This document shows positions 48,289-63,200 of a stretch of DNA of 64,000 nt, one piece after another. Each line of letters opens with the position of its first letter. The stretch's first letter is position 1. Source of the stretch: Cardiocondyla obscurior. Taxonomy: Eukaryota > Arthropoda > Insecta > Hymenoptera > Formicidae. The notes beneath the pieces were generated by a model that worked only from the letters and a program-made list of their open reading frames with translations, did not search any database and had not been told where the DNA came from. The translations under genes and the position numbers were made by a program. Where the stretch lies: contig NC_091864.1 in NCBI RefSeq assembly GCF_019399895.1, positions 598,001-662,000 on the forward strand, written 5' to 3'.

Positions 48289-51200
48289 CTAAGTCGCCGC
48301 TCACGCGCGAGAAATTAGCCAAGAGATTAATGTTCAATTAACCATCTATTGTTCAACCGTTGTAATATGCCGTATCGTAAAACTTAAATTGAATAGCGGC
48401 AGCGAGACTACGTATATAGCGTATGTATATTTAGGTATTGTAAAGGTATAAACACAAAAATCGAATATTTGTCTGAAGACTCGCGACACATGTGCTGTAT
48501 GAGAAAAATAAGGTTCTGCAAGCGCAGCTGAGCTACCCGGGTGTTTTATTCTTGTCATACGCGGTTTCTATATTCCGGGATATCAGACCGAGTCTGAGCA
48601 GAATACGTGATGATTTTTGAATTTTTGTGAGAAAGAAAATTGACTCAAGTGTTGCCAGTCGCAGTCTTGAAGAATACTAGAGTTATGCCTCTCGTTCCTT
48701 CGCGCTCTCTCACTTTCCCTCTTTCTCTCTATCTCTCCCCTCTTTCTCTCGTTATCCAAAAGTTCGCGAACCTGGAAAAGTTTTTTGGCGCAGCTTGGGT
48801 GCGAATGGGCGCCGATGGCTGAAGTGCACTTGGTGTGCATCCGGGAGCCACTCGAGCCCTCTCCTCGTAGCGAATACGGTCACTCGCGAATTTAAACTCG
48901 ACCGGAAATCTCTCGAGTGGCGCTCGAGCGAAATGATCAAAGGAAACGCGACTTGATCGCGAAATTCCGCACGGACACGCGGAAAAAAAACCCGATGACT
49001 ATATTCCAACGAAAATGTAGCTTCAGAACGTGATTTGTGTATTTCTTTTATGTGATTTTATATAAAGCGTATAATGTATAGGCATATGTCTTTCTTTTTT
49101 TTTTTTTTAAGACTTTTCTTTGAAATTTGTATTTAATTGTAGGAGATAGGTAATAAAGGGTTTTTAATTAAGTTCTTTTGTAGTGTCGAGAAAATGTATA
49201 AGAACGGGCTAAGAAAAGACTTTCGAAAACTGTTCTTTGTCGATAAATCGTTGGGATGCGGTTAAAGATTGCCCGTATCTTCCACAAAATTGAGTTACAA
49301 GTGCAGCAACTGTAGTTGCATCATCGTTATTGCCAGAAACGACTGAAACGACTTAGTGATTGCTACGATTTAACGAGATAACATTTATTCGATCACGTTA
49401 CTTCGTTTACGTCGTTTCGCCACAAGCAACAAATAATCGTGACAGCCTGCGACTTCTTTCTTTAACTATCCGCAGAAAGTGAATTGAATAACGATATTCA
49501 GCTGGTCGTCATTGACCCGCGAATTAATTGGCGACCTTTATTTCGAGCCTGCGCGGGCAATAAATGCATTTCGAAGATAAAAAGAGAAAAAGAAAAGAAT
49601 CGCGAAATTGAAAAGCGGGATCAAAAAAAAGACATTTTTTTTATTCTTTATTTTTGCCGAGCGGAAAATTGCGAGATGTATATCCGCGGAATTGTTACAC
49701 ACGCCATCGGACACTCTCTGTCAATTTGAGCGACGTCGAGCTGCAAGCTCCCGAAACTAATTTCGAGTTTCGTAGCGCGTTGTAACTTCGTTATGTACTT
49801 GGCATTGCCTTTATGACGTGTAATCCCGCGGCTGCCCGGCCGCGAAACTCGAAACGGCTGTGCGTACAATATGCAATGCGTGCATTGATCGACCACTTCT
49901 CCCCGTGCTTTCGAAACTTAATTGGAAAGGACTTTTTGACCCCGCCGCTCCTTTACTCGCGCTCGACTCGATCTGTCATTCCATTTGTTCGCCATCGGCT
50001 TGGAATTGCGAGTTGAGAGTTTTCTCGAATTAGCTCCCGAGCTCCACTTGGGATCGAGGAAAGGAAAATAGTTTTCGATTTTCCCCGCTTCCCATTCGTA
50101 TTTTTTTTTCTACATTTTCGAGTTTACGGGAATTACAATTTTCTTACCATTACAATTTGAATTTTATGTTCCCCCGCGTACTTCGGCGCGTGCCGAATTT
50201 CTATCCGCGACTTTTTTTTCTTTCTTTCTTTTTTTTTTTTTTATTTTTTTCGACCGCCGCCTCTTCCGCAAATTATCGTCACGCTTTTTATTGAAAATTG
50301 TTCTGCCTTTCGATCGATTTCCCCGATTACTTTTAAAAGGAGAGTCAAGCGCGATCAGTGAATCGCAATATACGTTTGCGATCGTTCGGTGAACAGGAAG
50401 AATGAAGTGCCCGGGCAGTAAATTTGAAATGCATTGGAAACGGGTGGCCATTGCAAAATGCCGTGAGCGAGCAACAGCTTGAGCGGCCGAGATAACCGAA
50501 ATTTGTCAACTGCCTGCGTCTTCTGTCATTACGTCCGCTGCATTCGCGCCGCGCTATATAATGTACGATACTTGAACTTGCACGCGTATTGCCATGCAGT
50601 TCGCAATATGCGAAGTGCAGTGGAAGTGCGCAACGCGACGAAACATGTCCAACAGGTAACGCGTACGCCGCCCGATACTCATCCGTGCATCCTCCGCGAG
50701 TACTTAATCGCCATTCCAGCAATTCGGAATGCGTGAATAACGAACGAATTGGCAGTGCAGCACTCGTCGCTTTTTCGATAGAGCGTAGAATTTCGGACAA
50801 AAACATAAAAGAAAAAAAAAAAAGAACATGAATCCGCAAAGCCTAGTTTTTCGCGTACTCTTTAAATATGATCTGAAGTTACTCGAACGAAGAAACGTGC
50901 GCCGCGTTGCTCGTAAGTCGTGCAATTCCTTTCAATCGGTTTCTCATTTTACGTGCAATTCAATTGTTATTTTTGCCACGTACATCTCTAGCTCTCGTCA
51001 TTCTTTCTGAATAATTCAATTTTTGTCGCGTAATTTAATTTTAGATACAATCTATGCATACTTATTGAAACTCGTGCATTCGATTGTCTTCTCCGCGCGA
51101 CGATCGATTGACAGGGAAAGAGAAGAGTTCCGCTCGCCGCGAGAAACGCGCTGGCAGGAGAAATGAGATCGAGAGATGTCTCGGAGTTGCGGAAAGTCCA

Positions 51201-54200
51201 AGGGAATCGCGTTAAAGTTATTTCTATTCATGGAGAAGCGGGAGTAAAAAAAGAGAAAAAAAAGAAAGACGAAGAAGTGTGCGGGGCGTGATATTTCTAA
51301 TTCATCGAGCGACTTGCCGACCGCTAAAGGCGACGCGCGGCTGTTTTCTTTTCTGAATAAGATGATACCTAGGTGACTTGGTTTCTTTTAAAGTTTCAAG
51401 CGACGATGGCGAACGTTACGAATATTATATTCGCGGTCGAATGCGCAATTTCCTCTCCTCTCGCGCGCCGCGCCGTTACGATCTACTCTGTGTTTCGCGC
51501 TTTATAAAATAAATCCCCCAGTTTTCCGGGACATAAGATGGAACGTTCTATTACTCGAGGAAACGTCCCGGCGTGTATTCCACCGGGATATTCTGCTATC
51601 AAGGCGAAAACTAAAGACACCGTTATTACTTTAATTTTCTCACTGGCGGCAATATACATTAGCGGTCTGACGCACGTAATAACCTCCCCGTTTTTTAATA
51701 TAATAATTTGTTACTTATTCGTCAGAGGAGCGCTCTCAATTTTGGACTAATTTTTTTTTCTTTCTTTTTTTTTTATTTTCCATGCACGCGTTATATTATA
51801 TACCCGCATTCGTCGTTGCATTATCATATATGTACGATGACGCTTGCAGCGGCGCATTATCTTTTGAAGTGCGATTGCTCCCCGCGACTATTACAACTGG
51901 CAAATGTCAATACGGACTATTAATTACGCGGCTATCGCGATTAACGATCCGAACGTGTATATCGAGACGACACTATCAAGGCAAATATCTCACTTGATTT
52001 ATATGTTAAAGGTAGCAGGGTCGTCGCGATTAGCAGCGGGAATTATCAGACTCTTGTTTTATTGCGAACCCGTGTATTACAATTACCGCGTTGACAACGC
52101 TCGTAATCGAAATATATTTCGCGTCGCGCTTTTAAATTTTCGATTCGGAGCAATTTGCTTATCGTTTTCGAATTGGAATCGCGAAATAATGCACGGATCT
52201 CCGGCTTATGTTATCCGAACAATGTCAAGCTGTGATGTATCGATCGTTCATTAATAATGTGTCATGTATTATCGAGGGACTTATGTTTCTGAAACGCTGA
52301 ATTTTGATTGCACGTTTTTCGCCGCGGTTTATCAATTTTCCGTTGGCTATTAATTAATTGACGTTGGTTAAGAATTATCAACAGACACGGGCTGAAAATA
52401 GGAGTGAAAGTCAGTCGACCAGAAATAATGTTACTTGGAAGAAATTAATGAGAAATCGGCATACGTGTAATTACGGTGACATATTAGAACGTATGACTTT
52501 TATATAGCAGTTGACTTTGAACTTATAATACGGAAATTATTACAACCTTGACACATTTCGGTGGTTGAATTTTCAACTCTAATTAATTGCTAGACTACGC
52601 TGTTAAATTATTGTACATAATGTATAATGTTTGTGGAATTATGTATCCGTATTAAAGTACAGTGCAATATAGAATTTGGATAATTGCAATATATATTTTC
52701 TCATGATAAAATATTCATCGTGTACAAAAAAGAAAAAAAAATAGAAGCGTATATCAAACCTAGATAATTACGAAGCGTTCTAATTGAAATATTTATTAAA
52801 CTTTTTTTTTGCGAATTTATAAATCTCGACATTGATAGCAACGTAGTTTAAAGGTCCAGTAAATATTTTATTATATTATTATATTGCGGCCAATAAAAAT
52901 AGCAGCGTTTTCTAATATTTGCAACATTTTATTTGATTAAGAAAAATTTTATGAGCATTTTAATTACGGTCATTGTATTACGTTTCAGCAATATAGGTAC
53001 AGAAGTCTGAAAGTCATGCAATTTAAAAAAGAGAAAAATTTTTTTTTTACTTCAAATTATTTTAACTTTCTTTAAAATAAAATAATTGAATATCGCTGTA
53101 GACGTTAAATTATTTATTCCATTCGCATTTCACTTAATACGGCATTACTATCTTTGTATTCCGTGCATTATTCGCAGCGTAGACTTCGTTATGTACGCTA
53201 AATTACATAGAGCCACATGCGGTCTTGTCCTTACGAGGGGGAACTTTTGTTTCTCGCCGGCCGCGAGTTTCATTAATTATCATCGCGAGAATCATTCTTA
53301 TTGTTTCATGAGCGGGGCTTTATTTTAGACACCGCTGTCGGGAGAAATAATTGCACTTCTACCGCAACGGTGAATGCACTAATGTGATCTTTCGAGTTAA
53401 AACGTTTTCAGATTTTCATTTTGACGTTTTAAAATCCGCAATTTTCATGCATCTACTCGCGGAAGTGCATTGTTGATGCTTCGCGGATCTTAATGGCCGA
53501 GTCGTTCTTTCCTTCGGTTCACGTTAATATTTTCAGCGCGCTAGGCCTACCGCGATATTTCGGCACACGTCCGAGACGTTACAGTTTATCGAGGAAAAGT
53601 AGTAGCTTAGCATAACTTGTACATTATAACGCATATTCATTCGGGAAAGATAACGGTATTCGACGATACGACTATTTTCCTTTCGTATTTTTACTCGGTG
53701 ACATCTCTCACCGTGTCTCACTTCTCAAAACCACGATCGTCTCGCTATTCTGTCCGCGGTATTATACCTCGTTGAATAAATTCGGTTAAATCAACTCTCG
53801 GGTTTTGTTCGTCCTCCTTGAAACGTTGTAACTGTAATTGGAGTTTTAGTTCGCGAAAGTTAGCGGATAAGCAGTCTAGTCCAGCAGTGAGTAAAGAAAA
53901 AAGAAATAAAAAAAAAAAATGAAGTTAAGGATTGTTCGAACTCTCCTTTCGCATTATAACTTTGTTATCGAAATTTGTATAATGACAAGCCACGTTCAAG
54001 CGCTCTAAATGGAGCATACCAGTTCGCTCGTTGAAACGTGCCCCCTGTCTCTAATGTCGCCCGAGTATTGCGGAACCGGAAACCCTTCGTCCGGTGACAG
54101 GATCGTTAGCATTGAATACCTTTGCTGGTAGTGGTATTAGCGCTGGTTCGCGCGTGGCTGTCCATTTGAGATTCAAGGCACAACCCGACGCTGTTGTAAG

Positions 54201-55680
54201 ATCGTTAACTGAATACCACGATTGTTGTCGTTAGCCTCGCTATTGCGGCCGTCTACGAGATGCAGTTCGGGCTTTTCGCTAAATTCGTGTCGCACGTACA
54301 ACCGCCGATTCAGCGCGACGATTTCAGATTACATTCTTTTCTTTTCTTTCTTTTTTTTAACGCACTTTTACTTTACTCGGATCGAGTAATTTAATTCCGG
54401 ATAGTTTAACCAAGCCATTTTTAATCTATTACTTCGTGAATAAAACTTACTCACGAAAGTCTTTTTAATTAACCCGATTGCATTTAACGTTCTTTGGACT
54501 TTAGAGTGCTGTAAGACTTGTAAAAATTTTTATTTTGAGATTAGCTGATCTGACGAACGAGTCCCATTTATTTTTATAAAATATAAAAACTTTGTATTTA
54601 CACAATTATTTTTTCCATCTTTTGAATGAAATAAAAAATTAATTAAAAGTATTATTTGTTTTTTTTTTTTATTAAATAGTACGATTTTCTGCTAATTTTT
54701 GATAAATTTTTCAACTTTGAAACTCAGTAGCCTTTTGTGTTGAGGGAAAAGTTATTCCGTAAAATAATTTGTCGACATAAAATTAACGTGCTGACTGGAT
54801 TAAGTGTGCTTTAACGTTTAGCAAAGTAATTTCACGGGAGTAAAATTATCATATCTTTTCTGATCGTTATAAACGCTTCGTTTGCTAAGAACTTTCATAT
54901 TGTAGCACGTTACTTGCGCCGCGATATGATACTTTGTGGAGAACAGAAGTATGAAAATTTGTCGAAATAAAAATATATTTAATTTTTTTTCTAAACGATA
55001 ATTGCATTAAATGCAATGTGAGAATGCATGAGCGCGAGCAAAAATTAGATAATTCGCGCGGAAAAAGAATATTGATATCGGTCTCAATTTTCATTTTAAC
55101 AAATTTTTCTTTTTTACACGGACCGTTAATTGCACGGCAAAATGTAAAAAGCGATCAGCTTAAAAACTAATTATTTATTGTGCTCCAAAGTTACGCTTGT
55201 TATAACTACAATATCAAAACGAGATTATATTCGGTGGAGTCTGTCAGAAGTAATTACGTCGGATTTAATGAACGTGGCGATAATTATTAACGCGAGCAAG
55301 AAGTGCATTTAATCGTCGCGGGTGAAAAACGCCGGGCATTAATCACGATTCTCATTCGATTTTCATTCTTTATTGCGTTTTATCTGCGCTACTTCATTAA
55401 TTTCGCGTTTCGCTCGGGCTCGCGCGCGAATATATTAAATTTCGAATTAAGCTTCTCGCAAGAGAGCGGGCGGGGTGGATCGGCGGCGGTGAGTCTAATT
55501 GTTCTCCGATTTAACCCGCAAATTCTTCCTTCTGTATCCACTTCATTATCCACATTCCTTCTCGCTTCGTTCGAATACACCGCGTATTGTTTCGCGTTTA
55601 AAGTCATTCCGTTACACTTCCATCCACGCGCGCATCCGAAACGCTCGAAGGGTACGAGGTTCTCGACGGTCGGCCTTTCT

Positions 55681-55708
55681 CCCCCGTTTCTCCCTCCCCC
55701 CCCTCCCC
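55681..55708 (-). other. G-quadruplex-capable run on the minus strand
   Basis: The plus strand has four C-runs (CCCCC, CCC, a run of eight C, CCCC) with short spacers, giving a quadruplex pattern on the minus strand. It sits in a short CpG-dense stretch near 55.4-55.75 kb with no recognised gene. Confidence 0.5.
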
Positions 55709-57308
55709 GTCTCGCCGATGCGGAATGCAGATTGCGGATTCCGCTCGACTCCCCGCAACATGCAAATGCGTCCTTCTACGTGAGAAGCCACTAAGTGATT
55801 TAGTTGTTTAATAATCTCCATTGAGCGTCAGAGTTTATGCCTCATTTGCGTAATGTGGGGACCGACGTCCTGAGCGTCACGCACCGTTAGGTTGCAGCAT
55901 CGGCCCGCGGGCGATCACTAACAAGTTGTCATAGACTCGAGAGAACTTGTTACGCCTGTTAAGCGTCGAGATTATTACTGGGATCATTTATAAATGTCCC
56001 ATCATACTTTTATGATTGGAATGACCTGCGGCCCGTGCGCGAGTTACGTTTTTATTTTCCTCCTTGATGTGCTCGCGACCTGATTAATCTTACTTCCAGG
56101 GAAAAATTTGGATTAAAGGATTAGAGGGAGGATTAGAAGCTCAGAAAAAGAGGGAGATAGAAAAAAAAAAAGAAAAAAATATTACTATATTTTGTAAAAT
56201 GTGGAATTTATATTCCGAAGGAGAGGTGCAGCTTAGCGTTTATTTTCTCGATGAAAGTTTCCGTCGCGGAACTTGCAGCTACCACTTGTGGAATCTTCGG
56301 CAACGCGCATTTTGAATCGCGTTACGTGTTTTCTCGGTGAAACGGTTTCTCGTAACTTTTACAGCGAAACGTGTATATACAAGTTACTTTCGCTCGTATC
56401 TATATCTATGGACCTCCGACGTATAATGGATTCCTTTCAGGATACATATCGCGTTGTATCTTTTACGTAGAATGGTAGCATTATGCTAATGCAGCATAAA
56501 AAAGAGAAGGAAAAGGGGATGTACAGCTTATATCGTTAAAGTCTTTCTCTCTCTCTTTTTTTTTTTTTTGCGATTATGCAAATAGATGTACAGATGAATA
56601 TGATCGAAGTAGAGCAGGTAATCGTCATGTTATCATAAGAACGTGTCAAAGTACAAATGTAGTCAATGCCGATCTCGCATGAATATGCTAAAAGTAACTT
56701 CTTCTCGCTACGGCGCGAGCAACGCTTATTTCGCGTCCCTAATCTCCGCGTTAAGACGAGTCGATGGGCAGATGATGGAAAACTCGCGCTTCTAAAATAC
56801 CGTTCAGACACCAAGCGAATTTATCGTCAACTTAGCAAACTGGGAGCGAAAAGCGGAGCGGGACGATGAAGGGGGCGAAGGAGGCGGGAGAGACCTGGAA
56901 GGTAGACGCGTCGTAGGAAGTACCGTGAAATATTGCCTCCGGATTCTGCATCCACCATCCTACGCCCGACTTATCCCTTTTTGCCCCGACCGCCTCTCTG
57001 TCTACCGTCGTGCCCTTTCCCTGGAGAACCCGGGGACCAGAAGTTAAGCGCGGTCGCGTTCATTTCACGTTGACGCGCTGTTATGCGGTAATGGAAGATT
57101 TTATTGGTCTGCCGTTGGGTAAAGGACGTCCGGATCTAATTTAAGTAACTGAGTTTGACTGACTTTGAAAGCCTCAGCCGCCGCGGACGTATTTATGGTT
57201 CTTGTTATAACGCGTTCGCCGGTCGATCGATCGCGATGGAAATCGGGAACCTTGGAACGTTCGTTACAGATAGATGATTAAAATCGAACACGCCGCGTAT
57301 TCTTAATC

Positions 57309-57333
57309 TTTTTTTTTTTTTTTTTTTTTTTTT
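57309..57333 (+). repeat. poly(T) tract, 25 bases
   Basis: This is the longest uninterrupted homopolymer in the window, followed by CCCCC. No element body or target duplication is recognisable beside it. Confidence 0.9.
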
Positions 57334-59889
57334 CCCCCATTTTTACTTCGTTTAAGCGTTATACATAAAATACGACGAGACCTCCGTTTTTAATTATCAA
57401 ACTTATTGTAGTTTGCGTAATGCGTGTAAATATTGTAGAGTGCTTGATTAGTTGATATTAATTTTTCTTGTTCGCGTTACCTCTTTATTCTGCCGTGGTC
57501 TTTGTTTTCTTGGTATCGTTACATGGGTTGATCGAAACTTCGTGTATTCTACAGTTTTTCCGAGATTGATTGTACTTCAGAATAAATTAGTCTCGGCCTT
57601 CTAAAATATTACCGGTATATCCAGAAATAAAACCTGTTATCCTTCACGCATGATGGAATTTTAAGATACTTTCCTACCTATTTGCCTAATTGCAGTTTGG
57701 AATTTACTGGTATGTTACAGTAGGATTTTAAAAATAATTTTTATATGTATTACGTTGACTTTTAATTTCTATGCACTTTTTACCGTTTTCAATTATACTT
57801 CATAATTTTAATTAGTGTTTTATTACGTCTGACGCAATGTGGTATTGATATTGCAGCATTCAAAAAATTTTTTTTTTTTTAATTAAAGATTTATTGCACA
57901 AACAAGATTTTATTTCGGTTTTTATTTAGTCTTTTTTTTTTAAATTGCATTAGTTTATAACTGTTAATAAATATGTACGGTGACGTGAATGTTTATAAAT
58001 CGGACAATAAATTATGTTGCTTTTTACATGCGTCTGCATCGTTATTTTATCAGCATTCTTGCGTTTGCTGCCGCATATTTGCGCGAGCGAAAGGTTTCGA
58101 CTTCATTAAAGGACTAAGAGGTTTACGGAATAATGCATTTTAAAAATGTATCTCGCAAGTTAGTTTCGCAATCTCGGAGTATCAACGATACCGCGAACGC
58201 ACGGTTAGTTAAGCAATTTTAGATCAGATAATGCTGTTACGATAGTATCGACTTACTGACGAGGTGACATGAAAACGCTACACTCTCAGAAGTTATCACC
58301 CTAAGAACGAGCACACGACTGGCGCTATCATGACGCATGTGCATGTTATATTATACGCAATATCTACTTACCGTTTATTAAAGCGACGATGCGATGTAGA
58401 AATTTAGCGTTGCGAGCATCGGTATTGGATTTATTTCTTATTTTTAAAAGAAAATTTAATTGCTACCGAGCTTTTCCGCGATGCTAATTGGTTTTCCCGC
58501 CTAATTCATTTCGTACCGCGAGAATAAATGTTGGCTGTCAAAAAGTTATAATTTGACAGTTCGAAACGACACGAAAACGACATCGTTATCGTTATCATGC
58601 TCGGCGCATCTATTTTTAAAACTTTAATAATACCACGTAAGAATACATTTCCTCGTTGTGAAAGCTATTCTAAACGATCACTTATGCTTTTTACTTGTTC
58701 TCATAGTACCTTGAAACTTCCATTTTCTTACTGAATTGTCCGTGATAATCTAAATGTACGATAATATGATACGAAATTGCATCGCGCACGTTTCGTGTGC
58801 ACATAATTTTTTTTCCGGGCGATTTTGAAAATAGAAAGATATTCCCTTGCTCAAGCGTGGTCGGCGAAGATGCGGTAAACTTATGTAGAAACATGTCTAG
58901 ATACGCTGATGAATTAATTTTAATATTTCATATACATATATTATAAAAATATATTTCCATTTACCCTCCGCGTGACGAATATTCAACGCGCAACGAGACC
59001 AGCTGGCTATAATGTGCACGTCGCGTTAGACATCTTGTGGAGGTCAACGACCTGACCGCGTGCGCGAGTTGCGTACGCTAAGAAGCTTGTCGTAGGTTAC
59101 GCGGTTGTCGTTAGTCCGCGCGACGCCAGCTGGAGGCATGAGAGAAGGACGGAAACTAGACTATCGGTGCGTCAACTGACCTAACACATTTTCGGACCAT
59201 TTCTACCTCAATTGCTACTTGACCGGCCGTCTGCGGGCCCGTGAACCGCACGCGCGCTCCTCGTACATCGCCTGTCCGACCGATCTCTTGTCCGTCGTTC
59301 GCCCGTTACGCAGAACTTTCGACTCTAATACGTCGCGAGTTACGTGATCGGAGAAGCGAATATATCCTTTTACGTATAAATAAGGCCAAAACTTACTTTA
59401 AAGGAGGAGAATGTCTCGCGCGAAGGTGTTGCGTGCTCGGTAGCCGGCAGGAGAAAGGAAGGAAGACCGCCGCTGCTCGCGCTGGATACGTGCGTTAGCT
59501 ATCGTACGCGCTCAATTGAATATGAATATTGTTTTTATCGCGTTTACGGATTATTGGCTCGCTTTACGCGGACAAATGGAAATGCCGCTCGTCGATAATA
59601 CATGGCGCGGTCTTCTATCAAAATGCCCGACCGCCCGTGTTCTATTGTTGGCCGGCCAAATAAACTATGCATCCGCGATTGATAACTTTAGACTCGTATC
59701 GGGTTGGGAAATAGCTTTTTCTAAATTTAGCAAACCAATTTAACGATAATGCGACCTTCGCCCGGAGTCTGCGTATTGTTTCGAAACTTCTCAAGTGTGG
59801 ATAAGGAAGTGAGTTTTACGGCATTATTTTATGACTCTAAAGTGTGCGTTTAAATCTTCCGCGATATCGAAATAAAACTACGAGAAAAA

Positions 59890-59918
59890 ACGACCGACGA
59901 ACCGGCTGCGGTTCGTAT
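59890..59918 (+). repeat. dispersed repeat, copy 2
   Basis: This is the second copy of the 29-base core found at 45726-45754, reading ACGACCGACGAACCGGCTGC at its start and followed by GTTCGTAT. The palindrome around GAACCGGCTGCGGTTC is more regular here than in copy 1. It sits in otherwise featureless DNA. It is probably part of an interspersed repeat family. Confidence 0.6.
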
Positions 59919-60259
59919 ATTCACTCGGCGGCGAGAGCACGTTAACTTTTTCCCTCAAATTTAATGCGAGGACTCGGTCACGTATGTGTGGAGCTTCGCC
60001 ACCTGCCTGTTACCTGTTTTACCTTCGGTAAACGATTGTCGAAATCATAATGTCAAAGTCGCGCGAAGCCGACCGCGATCTTTATGCATTTCGCCCGTTA
60101 TCTCAACGCGGTTTAACGCGCTATAAAAAAAATTTATAACGCCGAATATCATCTCGAATATTAATGCTGAATGTTATGTTGAATATAAAATTTCGTATAT
60201 TACATATCTGCAACTGGCAGATATATTGCGGTACTTGTTGCGTACTTTGTACGCCCACT

Positions 60260-60286
60260 CTTTTTTTTCTTTCTTTCTTTCTTTCT
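60260..60286 (+). repeat. (CTTT)n simple repeat
   Basis: Several CTTT units follow a T8 run. Low-complexity only. Confidence 0.8.
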
Positions 60287-63200
60287 GTTTTTTTACGTAA
60301 ATTTATTAGCGGCGTGCTTAAAGGACTGTTGAAATGTTCCAATTATTAGATCAGTGTAATTAGTATTACCGAAATGGTAAAGTTACGTATTCATATCGCT
60401 AAATATATCATCGTTTCACGTGATGGTGTACAAGACCGATTGAAACTGGCCGACGTAATTGCCTATTAATTATTCAACTGCATAAATGAAACGAGTGTAA
60501 ATGTTTGTTAATGTATATTATAATGTACATATTCTATGTAATATGTATAAATGTAAATTGTACTACTAAAGAGGTTCGAAGGGGGTTGTTATTAAAGCTT
60601 GGTGAAATGAAAAACATCGCGATCAGGTGAACGCGCGTTAACGCGTTGTTTTACTTATTTAATGAATCCGTGACTGATGCATCGTGATGCAAGTTTTATG
60701 CTTTTCCGTGAGCGAAATTCAATTTCGGTTCATATGACGGAGTAGACAAGGTTGGCCGTGGCTCATAGCCACCCGAAAAGAAGTTGATTTCTCAGCGGAG
60801 TATGGACCGTGTGCAGTGCATCTGCAAACACCTGTGGCACCTTGGGAGAGCTTAATACAATAAAAAAATATACGGAAAATAAAGGGGGATGGTTTTGCGC
60901 CACGGTTTTTCTATTTCTCGTAGATTAAATCCACGGTTAATAACGGAATAAAGTTTGAGCTTTAATCTGATTCAAACGACTATTTAGTTGCCAGAATTTT
61001 TCCGGATCAATTTTTAATCGTACGTTTAATCGTATTTTCGAGCGGAACGAGGTTTCGGATAACTGATTAAAAACACACGCGAGTGAACCGGAGGCCAGGG
61101 TGTACGTAAAGACAAGCAGGATATCCGGTTTTTTCGTTTCGAAAAAAATTACATTGCCTATTGGAAATCCGTATTGATCCGCGGTGAATCGTTATTCCCG
61201 ACTTATTCATCGCAGCCGGAGATTATCTCTGGACGGTCGCAAGTTGCGACGTGTATTTTCCGCATTCAGGACGGATAAATAACTGTGGATGTCGCGCGGC
61301 GCGGCGCGGCGACGTGATTTACGGGCGGAACGCGAACGCGTTGCGTTCCCACGAAGTTAAGAAGCGCACTCGCCCAGATTATTCCACCCGGACCGGGCGA
61401 AACGTGCAATTAAGCGCTCCGGAGCTTGGTTTACGGTACCGCGTCGCGCTGCGCGACCCCCGAAGTTACTTCATATGTAGGTTATTGGCTAATAGATGTC
61501 CCCGGCCAAAACTTTTTCCATTTATTCTCATTCTCGTTGCTTACACGGCAGTATCCCGTGAGCGACGCTTCCACGGAGCGATTCGGTGACCAAAAACGCT
61601 TTTGCACACGCTGCCTCACTGCTCGTGTCATCGCTAGTAGTTTTGCATAGATGAAGCCACATATTCCACGCGTATACGAGAACTGCTTTTCGCAAAAGCC
61701 GCATATATATTCCCCGGAGACTTGATGTCATTTAAGAGATAACGTTCGCGTTCGTTTGCATTCAACGTTATCTGGTACAATTTAATTAATTGCAACGTTA
61801 ACTTTTTTTTTTTCTTCTTTTTTTTTTGACATTATTTTAATAGTATTTATTTCTCTTCTTATTTCTTTCAATTTATCTTTGGAAAAAAATTAAATAGTAA
61901 ATCGAGTAATTTTTATCGGAAGTTAAGTTGGCTTTTTTACTATGTGAAGCTTCTCTGTTGCAAGAACTTTTGGCGTTACGACTTTCTACATTCATTCTAA
62001 TCAGCTTAAACGCCGCTACATACGGTTTTGTCTGTTATACCTGTCCGTTTTACCTGTAAGCTTAAACGCGTGGATGACAAATCTATGCCCGTGCCATGTG
62101 GACGCACTATCGGCATGCGGATTATCGTCCGGTGTACCTGTCGAGATATAATGCCGATATGCTCACGGAGGCACAACTGACATTTGTACATCGAATGCAC
62201 GTGACGACCGTAACGAGTCAAGTTCATATTATTACCAAGATTGAAATTTATATTAAATAATAATTTCTTATAATCTATAGCTTTATTTTATTTGATTAAC
62301 AAGCGGGCTCGTTTATGTAACTTTTTATGTAACGTATGCACATTCGATCCACATAGCGAATGAAGTAACAATATTTGTTCGACGTTGCGCGCAACAGTTC
62401 GCGTAACCGAACGCTACCTTTTCTCACAATTGCTCGGAAGCTTTTCACGGAGTAGTTTTTATTTTCTCCACCGCCCCGAGCCACGCAATTTCTACAATTT
62501 TTCTATTTCATATTGTGCCTTTTCAAGTTCGTATAAAGGAAGCGACTCATGCCGAAAGCGAGTTTTCTCAACGGTTGTTCTTCCCAGATTTTTCGTACTC
62601 TCCGTACTCTTTCTTCGTCTTCTTACCGCGCATATTCGCGAAACTTTTCGGAACTTCGAAGTAAGTTCGCGCTTCGTTACCTTTCGGTGTCGAAACGCGC
62701 GCGTCACGATGCTCCACATGTTCCCGAATTGTTTCCTCTTTTTTTTTTTTTTTTTACTCGAAGGTACGGGAAAGGGAACGGATTTAAAAGTCTTCGCAGT
62801 CCCCCCAGTGCGCCGTTTTCAGTGCGGAACTTTCGCGTTTCCTCGCGCCGGTGATACGAAAAAACGTAGAACACAAATTGGCCTGAGGGACGGCGCGATT
62901 TACGGTTCCTTAGAGGCGCGAGCAGCGGTGACTTCCGGTGCGTGGAAAAGTCCGGCGGAAAAATCAAGCCGAGTTCGATCGAGCCCGAGAGAGAATCTCT
63001 TAAGTCGCTGGTAATCCCGAGGCATTCGGCCCTCGACGGCGGTGTTATGCAAATATCTCGAGATTATGAGGAATGCGAAAGCGTTACTAAAATGCTCGGA
63101 CAAATTGCAGAGATGAAGTTTCTGCCGCGAGCGGAACAAAAGGCTGGCGCGCGTTGGTTCGAACGAGATCTCTGGTTAAAAAAAAAATTACGCTTGACAG

